From Rhodococcus rhodnii (GTDB lineage: Bacteria; Actinomycetota; Actinomycetes; Mycobacteriales; Pseudonocardiaceae): a DNA stretch of 64,000 nt. The notes below the pieces were generated by a model. That model saw only the letters and a program-made list of their open reading frames with translations. It did not search any database and had not been told where the DNA came from. Position 1 is the first letter of the stretch. Each line of letters opens with the position of its first letter. The position numbers and the translations under genes were made by a program. This document shows positions 41,547 through 49,929 of the stretch, piece after piece. The DNA is taken from NCBI GenBank assembly GCA_000720375.1, contig JOAA01000044.1, positions 13,300 through 77,299 on the forward strand, read 5' to 3'.

Positions 41547-44500
41547 ATGTCTGACCCGGCTATGTCCAAATTGGCTCGGTTGAGCCTCGCCAACCGGGGG
41601 CTGGTCGCGCTTGTCACGCTGATCGTGCTCGGCTTCGGCGCCTACACCATCCCGCAGCTCAAGCAGCAACTCCTGCCGCCACTGTCGCTGCCCGTGGCGG
41701 TGGTCACGGCACAGTTGCCCAGCGCGCCGCCGGAGATCGTCGCGCAGCAGCTCACGACACCGATCGAGACCGCGGTGAAGTCGGTCAACGGCGCCGACTC
41801 GGTCACCTCGGTCTCCCGGGAGGGGTACGCGACCGTCGAGGTGGCGTTCGACTACAGCACACCGGCCGACGACATGGTCAGCCGATTGCAGGCCGCAGTG
41901 GCCCGCATCGCCGGACAGCTGCCAGAGGGCAGCGACCCACAGGTGAGCGCCGGTTCCTTCGAGAACGTCCCGATCATGCAGGTGTCCGCGACCAGCACCG
42001 CCGATCCGCGGGCGTTCACCGAACGGCTCCGGCGAGTGGTCCTGCCGAAGTTCCAGGGCATCGCCGGGGTCCGCGGGGTGGAACTCCTCGGCGGTACCAC
42101 CGACCAGGTACGGATCACCCTCGACCCGGCGAAGGCCGCCGCGGCCGGAGTGACCACCGCGGCCGTCTCCGAAGTGCTGCGCTCCAACGGTTCCGCGGCC
42201 CCGGCCGGAACGCTGACGCAGCAGAAAGAGTCACTCTCGATCCAGGTCGGCGCCGCCCTGCGCACCGTGGACGACGTCCGCAACCTGTTCGTGGCTGGGG
42301 AAAGCCAAGCGGATGCACCCGCACGCGCCCCGGTACGGCTCAGTTCCGTCGCGACCGTCGAGCTGGTGCCCGACGAGGTCACCTCGCTCACCCGAGTTGA
42401 CGGCCGGCCGAGCGTCGGCCTGTCGGTGACGATGCGCCCGGACGGCAACGCCGTGTCGATCTCGCACGACATCCGCGCCCTGGTGCCCGATCTGCAGCGT
42501 GAGCTCGGCGGGGACGCGAAGCTCACCATCACCTCCGACAGCGCGCCGGCCATCGAGAAGGCCGTCGAGGGGCTGACCACCGAAGGCATGCTGGGCCTGG
42601 GGTTCGCCGTCCTCGTGATCCTGGTCTTCCTGATGTCGCTGCGTTCCACGCTGGTGACCGCGCTGTCCATCCCGGTGTCGCTGGTGATCGCCCTGCTCGC
42701 GCTCTGGGCGCGGGACTACACGCTCAACCTGCTCACGCTGGGGGCGTTGACCATCGCCGTCGGACGGGTCGTCGACGACTCGATCGTGGTGCTGGAGAAC
42801 ATCAAACGCCACCTCAGCTACGGGACACCGAAACGCGAGGCGGTGCTCACCGGCGTCCGGGAAGTCACCGGCGCGGTCGTCTCCTCGACGCTCACCACGG
42901 TGGCGGTGTTCCTGCCAATCGCGTTCATCGGTGGCTTCATCGGGCAGGTCTTCGGGCCGTTCGCGGTCACCATCACCGTGGCACTGCTGGCGTCGCTGCT
43001 GGTCGCGCTCACCATCGTGCCCGCGTTCGCGTACTGGTTCCTGCGAACGCCGTCGGGCGCCACGTCACCGGAGGAGCGCGAGCGGATCCACCAGGAAGCG
43101 TCCGAACGGGAACGCCGCAGCCTGTTGCAGCGGATCTACGTGCCGGTGATCAGGTTCGCCACCCGGCGGCGGCTGACGACACTGATGATCGGTGCTCTGG
43201 TGTTCGTCGGTACGGCGGGCCTGGCGACCCAGTTGCAGACGAACTACCTCGACCAGAGCGACACGACCACGGTCACCGTGTCGCAGAAGATGCCCGTCGG
43301 CACGAGCCTCACGACCACTGACGCCGCGGCAGCCAAGGTCGAGAGGATCCTGGCCGAGTACCCCGAGGTCGCGATCTCCCAGGTGACGATCGGCGCCTCC
43401 GGTACGTCCGGCGCCTTCGGCGGTGAGAGCAACGGTGGCGAGGCGTCCTTCACGATCACCGTGAAGGAAGGCACTGACCTTTCGGCGTTCACGAAGAAGG
43501 TGCGAGACCGGCTGGCGACGGTGACCGACATCGGGAAGACCACGGTCGGGATCGGCGAGGACATCGGCGGCAGCTCCAGCGCGCTGGAGGTCGTCGTTCG
43601 CTCCACCGACCCGGCGACGCTCACCGAGGCTGCCGAACTCGTCCGCACGGCCATGACCGGCACGCCGAACGTCATCAACGTGACCAGCAACCTCGCGGCC
43701 AGCGCCCCACGGGTCGACATAACCGTCAACCGGGAGGCCGCCGCCCGCAACGGCCTCAGCGACACCGCGATCGCGGAACACGTCTCCACCGTGTACCGCG
43801 GGGTGACCCTCACCTCGGCCACCGTCGACGGCAGGCAGCGCGACATCGTGCTGCGCAGCGGCACCGCACCGGCCGACCTGGACGCCCTGCGGGCCATGCA
43901 GGTACCGACCGCTTCCGGTCCGGTCCGCCTCGACGCGCTCGCCAGCGTGCAGCGGGTCGCCGGGCCGGTGCAGATCACCCACGCCGACGGGACGCGCTTC
44001 GCCTCGATCACCGGCACCGCCGACATCGCCGACACCGGCGCGGTCACCGCCGATCTGGAAACCCGGCTGGCCGCACTGAAACTCCCGGCCGGCGCCACCT
44101 ACAGCATCGGCGGGGTCAGCGCCGACCAGGATCTGGCGTTCAGGGACCTCGGTCTCGCATTGGCAGCCGCGGTCATCCTGGTGTTCCTGATCATGGCGGC
44201 CACGTTCCGCAGCATCGTCCAGCCGCTCATCCTGATGGTCTCCATCCCGTTCGCGGCGACAGGGGCGGTGCTCCTGCTGCTGCTCACCGGAACCGCGCTC
44301 GGCCTGCCGGGTTTGATCGGGCTGCTGATGCTGATCGGCATCGTGGTGACCAACGCGATCGTGCTCATGGACCTGATCAACCAGTACCGCGCCAAGGGAA
44401 TGAGCATCCACGAGGCAGTGATCGAAGGCGGGCGGCGACGGCTGCGCCCGATCCTCATGACCGCCGTCGCCACAATCTGCGCCCTGAGCCCGATGGCCCT

Positions 44501-44717
44501 CGGCATCACCCAAAGCGGCGAGTTCATCTCACGGCCGCTGGCGATCGTGGTCATCGGCGGGCTCGTCAGTTCGACGCTGCTGACCCTCGTGCTCGTGCCG
44601 ACCCTGTACACCATCGTCGAAGGGGCTTCGGAGCGGCGTCGGGCGAAGCGGCGGGCAAAGGTACCGGAGGCCGAGCCGACGGAATCCGCGCTGAGCGGGT
44701 CGCATTCCGGCCTCTGA
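41547..44717 (+). CDS. RND efflux transporter (HAE1/AcrB-like)
   Basis: 1056 residues from ATG 41547, which follows GAGGG. Typical two-fold RND plan: TM1 (LVALVTLIVLGFGAY), a large periplasm-side loop, TM2-6 with GRVVDDSIVVLENIKRHL carrying the paired Asp of the proton relay, a second loop, and TM8-12 with IGIVVTNAIVLMDLINQYR. The HAE1 type normally works with membrane-fusion and outer-membrane partners in Gram-negatives; none is encoded here, as usual in actinomycetes. A strong hairpin follows the stop. Confidence 0.92.
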   Translation: MSDPAMSKLARLSLANRGLVALVTLIVLGFGAYTIPQLKQQLLPPLSLPVAVVTAQLPSAPPEIVAQQLTTPIETAVKSVNGADSVTSVSREGYATVEVAFDYSTPADDMVSRLQAAVARIAGQLPEGSDPQVSAGSFENVPIMQVSATSTADPRAFTERLRRVVLPKFQGIAGVRGVELLGGTTDQVRITLDPAKAAAAGVTTAAVSEVLRSNGSAAPAGTLTQQKESLSIQVGAALRTVDDVRNLFVAGESQADAPARAPVRLSSVATVELVPDEVTSLTRVDGRPSVGLSVTMRPDGNAVSISHDIRALVPDLQRELGGDAKLTITSDSAPAIEKAVEGLTTEGMLGLGFAVLVILVFLMSLRSTLVTALSIPVSLVIALLALWARDYTLNLLTLGALTIAVGRVVDDSIVVLENIKRHLSYGTPKREAVLTGVREVTGAVVSSTLTTVAVFLPIAFIGGFIGQVFGPFAVTITVALLASLLVALTIVPAFAYWFLRTPSGATSPEERERIHQEASERERRSLLQRIYVPVIRFATRRRLTTLMIGALVFVGTAGLATQLQTNYLDQSDTTTVTVSQKMPVGTSLTTTDAAAAKVERILAEYPEVAISQVTIGASGTSGAFGGESNGGEASFTITVKEGTDLSAFTKKVRDRLATVTDIGKTTVGIGEDIGGSSSALEVVVRSTDPATLTEAAELVRTAMTGTPNVINVTSNLAASAPRVDITVNREAAARNGLSDTAIAEHVSTVYRGVTLTSATVDGRQRDIVLRSGTAPADLDALRAMQVPTASGPVRLDALASVQRVAGPVQITHADGTRFASITGTADIADTGAVTADLETRLAALKLPAGATYSIGGVSADQDLAFRDLGLALAAAVILVFLIMAATFRSIVQPLILMVSIPFAATGAVLLLLLTGTALGLPGLIGLLMLIGIVVTNAIVLMDLINQYRAKGMSIHEAVIEGGRRRLRPILMTAVATICALSPMALGITQSGEFISRPLAIVVIGGLVSSTLLTLVLVPTLYTIVEGASERRRAKRRAKVPEAEPTESALSGSHSGL

Positions 44718-44740
44718 TCCTGCGCTTCAGCTGCGGTCGT

Positions 44741-44793
44741 TGAGTGGACCGCCGGACCGCCGGGCACGGCCCGGCGGTCCGGCGGTCCACTCA
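44741..44793. terminator. Perfect 24-bp stem hairpin after the RND gene
   Basis: Left arm 44741-44764 and right arm 44770-44793 are exact complements with loop CACGG. The arms begin with TGAGTGGACC and are very GC-rich. No T tract follows, as is common for actinomycete terminators. It closes the RND transcript 24 bases after its stop. Confidence 0.8.
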
Positions 44794-44905
44794 GATCGGA
44801 GTGCTGCAGCGGCAACTGCACGTCTATCGCGGCTGATGAATCGGCGGCGCCGAACGGACGTCACAATGCTGATTCTCTAGCGATCGCCGTGTTCTCTCAG
44901 AGAAG

Positions 44906-45415
44906 GTGAGCACGGCGATCAACGCGTTCCACCCCGCCAGCTGCGCAACGGTTGGCATTGACGATCCGGCCGTCGTCGTAGACATCGAGCATGCGGCGGA
45001 TTCAAATCAGGCCGAGGCTTTGGTCGACGGCTACCTCTGCGAGGACCGCACCGTAGGCGTACATGGATCGGACCGAGGCCCGCGCGGCCGAGCCGCCACC
45101 TCTCCGATCCACGAGACCGACATCGCCGCAGTCGCCGCACAAGCCCTCCGCGGCAGCATCCCGGCGGACTCGGTGTACACGCTGACCGGTCCGCAGTCGC
45201 TGGACCAATACGAGAAAGTGCGGCTCATCGGCGCCGCCATCGGCCGGACGCTGTCTTTCCAGGAGCTCCCACCCGAGCAAGTACGGCAAGGCATGCTCGC
45301 GCAAGCTGTTCAGGGCGGAGTTCGCCATCTCGCCCCGTCGATTCCGCGACCAAGTCCTGGACACGGAATAGATATCACCTCGCGTATGAGATCTGCTGAC
45401 CTTTCTGTGGTGTGA
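44906..45415 (+). pseudogene. NmrA-like NAD(P)H-binding protein, C-terminal remnant
   Basis: The recognisable part is HETDIAAVAAQAL, YTLTGPQSLDQYEKVRLIGAAIGRTL, FQELPPEQVRQGMLA (about 45100-45300). This is the C-terminal substrate-side region of NmrA/azoreductase-type proteins that also appears, complete, in relatives of the gene at 62844. The Rossmann half with GxxGxxG is absent, and the upstream codons (HPASCATVGIDDPAVV and so on) do not match the family. The frame is open but unlikely to make an enzyme. Confidence 0.6.
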
Positions 45416-45555
45416 CCGTAGAGACTTCCGCACCCTCGCTCACCGAAGATCACGTCAGGCGGGTCAAGCCGAATCCGGCTGGTGCCCGCCAGGTTCGATT
45501 CGACCGACCCGGTGACAAAGCCGGGACCTTCGCGAGAACCACGAGGTGATCGAGG

Positions 45556-45969
45556 ATGACGAAGATCGGTAAGGTACTCGGGGTGCTGGCCGCGGCCGTG
45601 GCGCTGCCCCTGACGGTGCACGGGACCGCGTACGCGGACATCCCGTTCGACCGGCCGATCAACGGAAATGCCACGTACTACGACAACTCGGGTTACGGCG
45701 CGTGCGGCACCTGGATCAACGCCGCCACGGAGATGCTCGTCGCGGTGCCCGCCGCGTACTGGACATCCCCGAACCCGAACAACGACCCGCTTTGCAAGGG
45801 TGTCTCCGTACAGGTGACCTACAACGGGCGGACCATCACCGTCCCGGTCAAGGACAAGTGCCCGAGTTGCGGCAGCGGACACATCGACCTCAGTCGGCCG
45901 GCGTTCGCACAACTCGCCGATCCCGCGCTGGGCAATATTCCGTTGACGTGGAAGTTCGTTCGGTCCTGA
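45556..45969 (+). CDS. Secreted double-psi beta-barrel (barwin/expansin-like) protein
   Basis: 137 residues. The signal peptide ends near GTAYA (27). The mature domain has ATYYDNSGYGACGTW, then VAVPAAYW, GVSVQVTYNGRTITVPVKDKCPSC and HIDLSRPAFAQLADPALGNIPLTWKFV. Cys50, Cys80, Cys102 and Cys105 and the Asp in IDLS fit the barwin/expansin fold. Plant PR-4 (barwin) proteins and bacterial or fungal expansin-like proteins bind cell-wall glycans. It is first of four genes for small secreted proteins. A hairpin at 45983 separates it from the next. Confidence 0.85.
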   Translation: MTKIGKVLGVLAAAVALPLTVHGTAYADIPFDRPINGNATYYDNSGYGACGTWINAATEMLVAVPAAYWTSPNPNNDPLCKGVSVQVTYNGRTITVPVKDKCPSCGSGHIDLSRPAFAQLADPALGNIPLTWKFVRS

Positions 45970-45982
45970 CGACGAAGCACGA

Positions 45983-46019
45983 CCGTTGCCGGCTCCCGCA
46001 CCCGGCGAGCCGGCAACGG
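45983..46019. terminator. 13-bp perfect stem hairpin between the barwin-like and GH128 genes
   Basis: CCGTTGCCGGCTC (45983-45995) pairs exactly with GAGCCGGCAACGG (46007-46019) across an 11-base loop. It begins 13 bases after the stop and ends 22 bases before the next ATG, so it can act as a partial terminator or processing site that sets different levels for the two proteins. Confidence 0.65.
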
Positions 46020-46041
46020 CACGGCAACGAGGGAGACGTAC

Positions 46042-46845
46042 ATGCGATCTGTGCGCTACGTGGTCGTTCTCCTGGTGGCAGTGCTGGCTTTCGGCGCGAC
46101 GCCGGTGTCGGCGGTGTCGGCGGCGAAGAAAGGCGTGAGCGCGCTCAATTTCAACGGCGTCACCACAGCACTCGCCGATGTCCGGGCGGGCTGGTACTAC
46201 ACGTGGTCGTCGAACACCCAGGGCATCACCGCACCCCCGGGCGTGGAGTTCGTCCCGATGATCTGGGGTTCTGGGTCGGTGACCGACACCGAGCTGAACC
46301 AGGCCAAGGCCCTGGGCACCACCCTGCTCGGCTTCAACGAACCGGACATGGCCGGTCAGGCGAACATGTCGGTCGAGCAGGCACTTGACCTGTGGCCACG
46401 GCTGCAGGCAACCGGAATGCGGCTGGGTGCTCCGGCCGTCGCGTTCGGCGGCGACCAGCCCGGCGGCTGGCTCGACCGGTTCATGAGCGGTGCGGCCGCC
46501 CGCGGCCACCGCGTCGACTTCATCCCGTTGCACTGGTACGGCAGCGATTTCTCCAGGGCGGCCACAGATCACCTGCGGGGTTACCTGCAGGCGGTCCACG
46601 ACCGGTACCGCAAACCGATCTGGCTTACCGAATACGCGCTCATCGACTTCACCGGTCCGGTCCCGCGGTACCCGGACCAGGCCCAGCAAGCCGATTTCGT
46701 GCGGAACTCCACCGCGATGCTCCAAGGCCTGCCGTTCGTGGAGCGCTACGCCTGGTTCACGTTGTCGACCAGCACCAGCCCCACCGGGCTGTACAACGGC
46801 ACGGCTGCCAACCAGTCCGGTGCCGCGTACCGCGCTGCCGGCTGA
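46042..46845 (+). CDS. Secreted GH128-family beta-1,3-glucanase
   Basis: 267 residues with signal peptide (LVAVLAFGATPVSAVSA). The catalytic core matches glycoside hydrolase family 128: GWYYTWSSN, FVPMIWG, LLGFNEPD with acid/base Glu100, HWYG, and WLTEYAL with nucleophile Glu197. GH128 enzymes cleave beta-1,3-glucans, main components of fungal walls. GAGGGAGAC lies before the ATG. It is the enzyme of the four-protein set and corresponds to plant PR-2 in activity though not in fold family. Confidence 0.87.
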   Translation: MRSVRYVVVLLVAVLAFGATPVSAVSAAKKGVSALNFNGVTTALADVRAGWYYTWSSNTQGITAPPGVEFVPMIWGSGSVTDTELNQAKALGTTLLGFNEPDMAGQANMSVEQALDLWPRLQATGMRLGAPAVAFGGDQPGGWLDRFMSGAAARGHRVDFIPLHWYGSDFSRAATDHLRGYLQAVHDRYRKPIWLTEYALIDFTGPVPRYPDQAQQADFVRNSTAMLQGLPFVERYAWFTLSTSTSPTGLYNGTAANQSGAAYRAAG

Positions 46846-46910
46846 TCCGCCTGCACGTAACGCGATTGCTGTGGTTGGACCGCGGAGACCGCAGCCGATC
46901 TCGTCCAGAT

Positions 46911-46930
46911 ATTGGTTTGCACCAATTGGT
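46911..46930. promoter_or_regulatory. Nested palindromes before the thaumatin-like gene
   Basis: ATTGGT-TTGC-ACCAAT (46911-46926) overlaps the perfect palindrome ACCAATTGGT (46921-46930). They lie 65 bases before the thaumatin-like start in the only sizeable gap (149 bases) of the cluster. An operator is plausible; no regulator can be assigned, though the LuxR gene nearby is a candidate. Confidence 0.4.
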
Positions 46931-46994
46931 CCAGCGGCGCACTGGTAGGGACCTCTACTGCTGACGCGCCTGTTCGCGACAACCCGGAGGAACA

Positions 46995-47732
46995 ATGCGC
47001 AAGATCCTGTGTGCGGTGATCGCTGTGATCGCCGCGCTGTTAGCCGTGACGCCCGCGGCCGCGGCCGCGGACCACACGGTCACCTTCGTCAACCGGTCCG
47101 GTCAGACGATCTGGATCGGCAGCGGCGTCAACGCCGACGGCTCGGTGAACTTCAGCAGGCTGCCCGTGTTGCAGAACGGACAGTCCGCGACGGTCACGAT
47201 CCCCGAGTCGAGCGCGCCGAACCACTGGCGTGGCAAGTTCTTCGCGCGACAGGGCTGCACCGGCGAGCCGGGCAGCACGTTCCGCTGCAAGGTCGGCGAC
47301 TGCGGGCCGTTCCCCGACCGATGCACCACCGGAGAACAGCCGGCCAGCCTCGCGGAGTTCAACTTCGACCGCAAGGACGCACTGGCTCCCTGGTACAACG
47401 TGAGCTACGTCAACGCGTTCTCGTTGCCCATCACCATCGAGCCCCGTGACGCGTCAGCGCCACCCGGCTCGACGGAATGCGAATGGGTCGGTTGCTCGCA
47501 GAACCTGTTGCCGTTCTGCCCACCGGCGAACCTGTCCCGGTGGGACGACGGCACACCGATGCTCTGCACGAACCCCAACCGGGACGCCAAGACGCCGTAC
47601 AGCGAGGCGATCTCATCCCGGTGCCCCAAGGCATATGCGTGGTCGAAGCAGGACACCGAGCCGGGCAACCAGGTGGTGCGCCAGTGCCGCCAGTGCAGCG
47701 GCTTCACCGTGACGTTCCACAGTGGAAGGTAG
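46995..47732 (+). CDS. Secreted thaumatin-like protein
   Basis: 245 residues with signal peptide ending near AAAAA (about 26). Thaumatin-fold landmarks: TVTFVNRSGQTIWIGSG, a near-signature FRCKVGDCGPF, TTGEQPASLAEFNFD, the YNVSYVNAFSLPITIEP strand and CPKAYAWSKQD (plant CPxAYSYAxDD). Eleven Cys are in the mature part, so most would be paired. Plant members are PR-5 antifungal proteins that bind beta-1,3-glucans. It is followed after six bases by the CAP gene. Confidence 0.87.
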   Translation: MRKILCAVIAVIAALLAVTPAAAAADHTVTFVNRSGQTIWIGSGVNADGSVNFSRLPVLQNGQSATVTIPESSAPNHWRGKFFARQGCTGEPGSTFRCKVGDCGPFPDRCTTGEQPASLAEFNFDRKDALAPWYNVSYVNAFSLPITIEPRDASAPPGSTECEWVGCSQNLLPFCPPANLSRWDDGTPMLCTNPNRDAKTPYSEAISSRCPKAYAWSKQDTEPGNQVVRQCRQCSGFTVTFHSGR

Positions 47733-47738
47733 GAATTC

Positions 47739-48218
47739 GTGGTCGAACGCACGCTGACCCGGGTCGCCGCCGCGGGATCGGTACTGGCTGCCGTTCTGCT
47801 GGCGACCCCGGCCGAGGCAACGGTCCAGACCATTCAGGATGACGTGGTGCGGCTGACCAACGCCGAGCGGCAGAAGGCCGGTTGCCCGCCGCTGACTGCC
47901 GTGGCTCAGCTGAACGTGGCTGCCCAGCGCCATTCCGAGGACATGGCGGCCAACAACTTCCTGGGCCACACGGGTTCCGACGGCAGCACGATGGTGACCA
48001 GAGTGGAACGGGCCGGGTACACCGGCTGGCGGGGCCTTGCCGAGAACGTCGCGGCCGGGTACCAGACCGCGGAGGCAGTCGTGGCTGGGTGGATGAACAG
48101 TTCCGGCCACCGCGCCAACATCCTGAACTGCGGGTTACGGGACATTGGTGTCGGGTACGCGACGAATCCCAGCAGCACCTACGGCGTCTACTGGACGCAG
48201 AACTTCGGCAGCAGATAG
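47739..48218 (+). CDS. Secreted CAP (SCP/PR-1-like) domain protein
   Basis: 159 residues from GTG 47739, preceded by AGGTAGGA. Signal peptide ends near TPAEA (26). CAP domain: LTNAERQKAGCPPLTAVAQLNVAAQRHSEDMA, FLGHTGSDG (His77), GLAENVAAGY (Glu102), and AGWMNSSGHRANILN (His124), then VGYATNPSSTYGVYWTQNFG. The tetrad of His/Glu is kept. Plant PR-1 proteins are CAP members with antifungal and sterol-binding activity. It is the last gene of the secreted set, with a strong terminator eight bases after the stop codon. Confidence 0.9.
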   Translation: MVERTLTRVAAAGSVLAAVLLATPAEATVQTIQDDVVRLTNAERQKAGCPPLTAVAQLNVAAQRHSEDMAANNFLGHTGSDGSTMVTRVERAGYTGWRGLAENVAAGYQTAEAVVAGWMNSSGHRANILNCGLRDIGVGYATNPSSTYGVYWTQNFGSR

Positions 48219-48225
48219 TACGGTC

Positions 48226-48266
48226 GACGTGTCCTCCCCGGTCTGCGACGCAGGGGAGGACACGTC
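48226..48266. terminator. 14-bp perfect stem terminator after the CAP gene
   Basis: GACGTGTCCTCCCC (48226-48239) pairs exactly with GGGGAGGACACGTC (48253-48266) over a 13-base loop. It starts eight bases after the CAP stop and closes the cluster of secreted proteins. Confidence 0.8.
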
Positions 48267-48357
48267 ATGTCAAGATCGGGCAACGCGCTGTGACAATCCG
48301 GGCAGAATCCCCGTTATTCGGCCGCATCGTGCCCGTAGGCCACAACAATCATTGAAC

Positions 48358-49701
48358 GTGACCCAACCGCCGAGGGCCGAAGAGTCAACCGACATCGATG
48401 TCACACCCGGCTCAGTGGAGGCGACACTGCCGGCCACCAAGGACTGGTTCGTTCCGGCGGTCCGGGATCTGTTGTCCCCGCGCCTGGGGGACGTGCCCGC
48501 GGTGGTCGTACCCGGCGTCCACTCGCCGGATCGGTACCGTTGCCCGGCCGGCCAGGCCATTCAGGTGGCACACGGTGGAACCCACCGGGTGGAGGCTGTT
48601 CAGTTCGCCGAGCGGGCGCTGTCCGGCGGCCGATGTGCGATGGACCCGAAGTGCTTCCTGCACGCCGTGCTGACAATGGTGTACGCGGGCGACCTGATGT
48701 CGGCTGAGATGCACTGCGCTGAGGCACTGCAGCGGCCGGAGTGGCGTGCGCACGGACCCGTCCGGCAGGCTTTTACCTTGCTCCAGGCCAGGATCCGGTA
48801 CCTGACCGGTGACTGCGCCGATGCACAGGAGAGGCTCTCCAGCCTGCTCAGCGGCCAGGTGCATCCCCGCCTTCGTTGCCTGGCTGTGGCCTGGCTGATC
48901 GAGGCACTGGTCCAGCGGGACGAACTCGGCCGTGCGGAGGCGTTGCTGGCTGAGAAAGGCCCGCTGGAGCCGGTCGGGGCGCAAATCCCCGACCGGGCCG
49001 CGGTACTCGCCGCTCGCGCGGCCGTGCACCTGGCTGCTGAACGGTTCCAGCCGGCCGTGGACGAATACCTGGAGTGCGGCAAGCAGTTGTCGAAGTCGCG
49101 GATCGTCAACCCGGCCGTGGTCGCGTGGCGCTCCCGCGCGGCGCTGGCCGCACTCGCGACCCACCGCGTCGACCTCGCCTTGGCGCTGGCGCACGACGAA
49201 CTGCTGGCCGCACGACGGTGGGGTTCACCTGCCGCTGTGGGCGCCGCCCTGCACCCTGTGTCGATGCTGCAGACCGATGACCGCGGCGCCGAACTCCTGG
49301 CCGACGCGGTGCGGTTGCTGGACATTGCCCGTGCACGCAACGAGCAGATCTGGGCGTTGTACGACCTGGGGCTCATGTTGCGCAAGCGGCAAAACAACAG
49401 TGCGGCGCGGGCAAAACTGGAACTGGCAGGCACACTGGCCAGGCGCGGCGGCAACATGCGGTGGTTACGGATCAGCAGGTCGGCGCTGAACAGGCTGCCG
49501 GCGTTCGGCAGGACAGCCGCGCTCACCAAGCAGGAAGCCAGAATCGCCCGCCTGGCGGCAGCCGGCCACAGCAACAAGCAGATCGCGGCGAAACTGTGCC
49601 TTACGGTCCGGACAGTCGAGTTCCACCTGTCTGGGGCGTACCGCAAACTCGGCATCTCCGGCCGGCGTGAACTTGGCGCGGTGCTGGCGGCCGTCTTCTG
49701 A
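48358..49701 (+). CDS. LuxR-family regulator with TPR-like helical region
   Basis: 447 residues from GTG 48358; the frame is open further upstream but there it runs through the terminator and CAP end, and no strong ribosome binding site fixes the start. Residues about 80-370 are Ala/Leu-rich helical repeats (FAERALSGG, AEMHCAEALQRPEW, RAALAALATHRVDLALALAHDEL) like the TPR part of large LAL regulators. The C-terminal HTH reads LTKQEARIARLAAAGHSNKQIAAKLCLTVRTVEFHLSGAYRKLGISGRREL. The AAA ATPase of the LAL group is missing. It follows the PR-like genes in the same direction and is a candidate regulator for them. Confidence 0.82.
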   Translation: MTQPPRAEESTDIDVTPGSVEATLPATKDWFVPAVRDLLSPRLGDVPAVVVPGVHSPDRYRCPAGQAIQVAHGGTHRVEAVQFAERALSGGRCAMDPKCFLHAVLTMVYAGDLMSAEMHCAEALQRPEWRAHGPVRQAFTLLQARIRYLTGDCADAQERLSSLLSGQVHPRLRCLAVAWLIEALVQRDELGRAEALLAEKGPLEPVGAQIPDRAAVLAARAAVHLAAERFQPAVDEYLECGKQLSKSRIVNPAVVAWRSRAALAALATHRVDLALALAHDELLAARRWGSPAAVGAALHPVSMLQTDDRGAELLADAVRLLDIARARNEQIWALYDLGLMLRKRQNNSAARAKLELAGTLARRGGNMRWLRISRSALNRLPAFGRTAALTKQEARIARLAAAGHSNKQIAAKLCLTVRTVEFHLSGAYRKLGISGRRELGAVLAAVF

Positions 49702-49929
49702 GGAGCTGTGCGTGCAGGTTTTCACGCAGTTGTTGCACAGGTGGTGCACAGCCGGGAAATTACGTCGTCGCCGGGCCGGTTCGCTTGATTCACCGCGCCT
49801 TTGTCATGCGATCTTCGTGTTTCGCTCGGCGCACAAGACTGCTCGACGTGCAGTCCGCTGATCTGGTTGGGAGCCGGATCAGCGGACTGGCGTCGTGATT
49901 GGGCTCGGCTGTGGCCGGGCGCGACTTCT

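Noticed and set aside
43065..44513. 482-codon minus-strand frame inside the RND gene
   Set aside because: Shadow of the transporter; no domain and polar repetitive composition.
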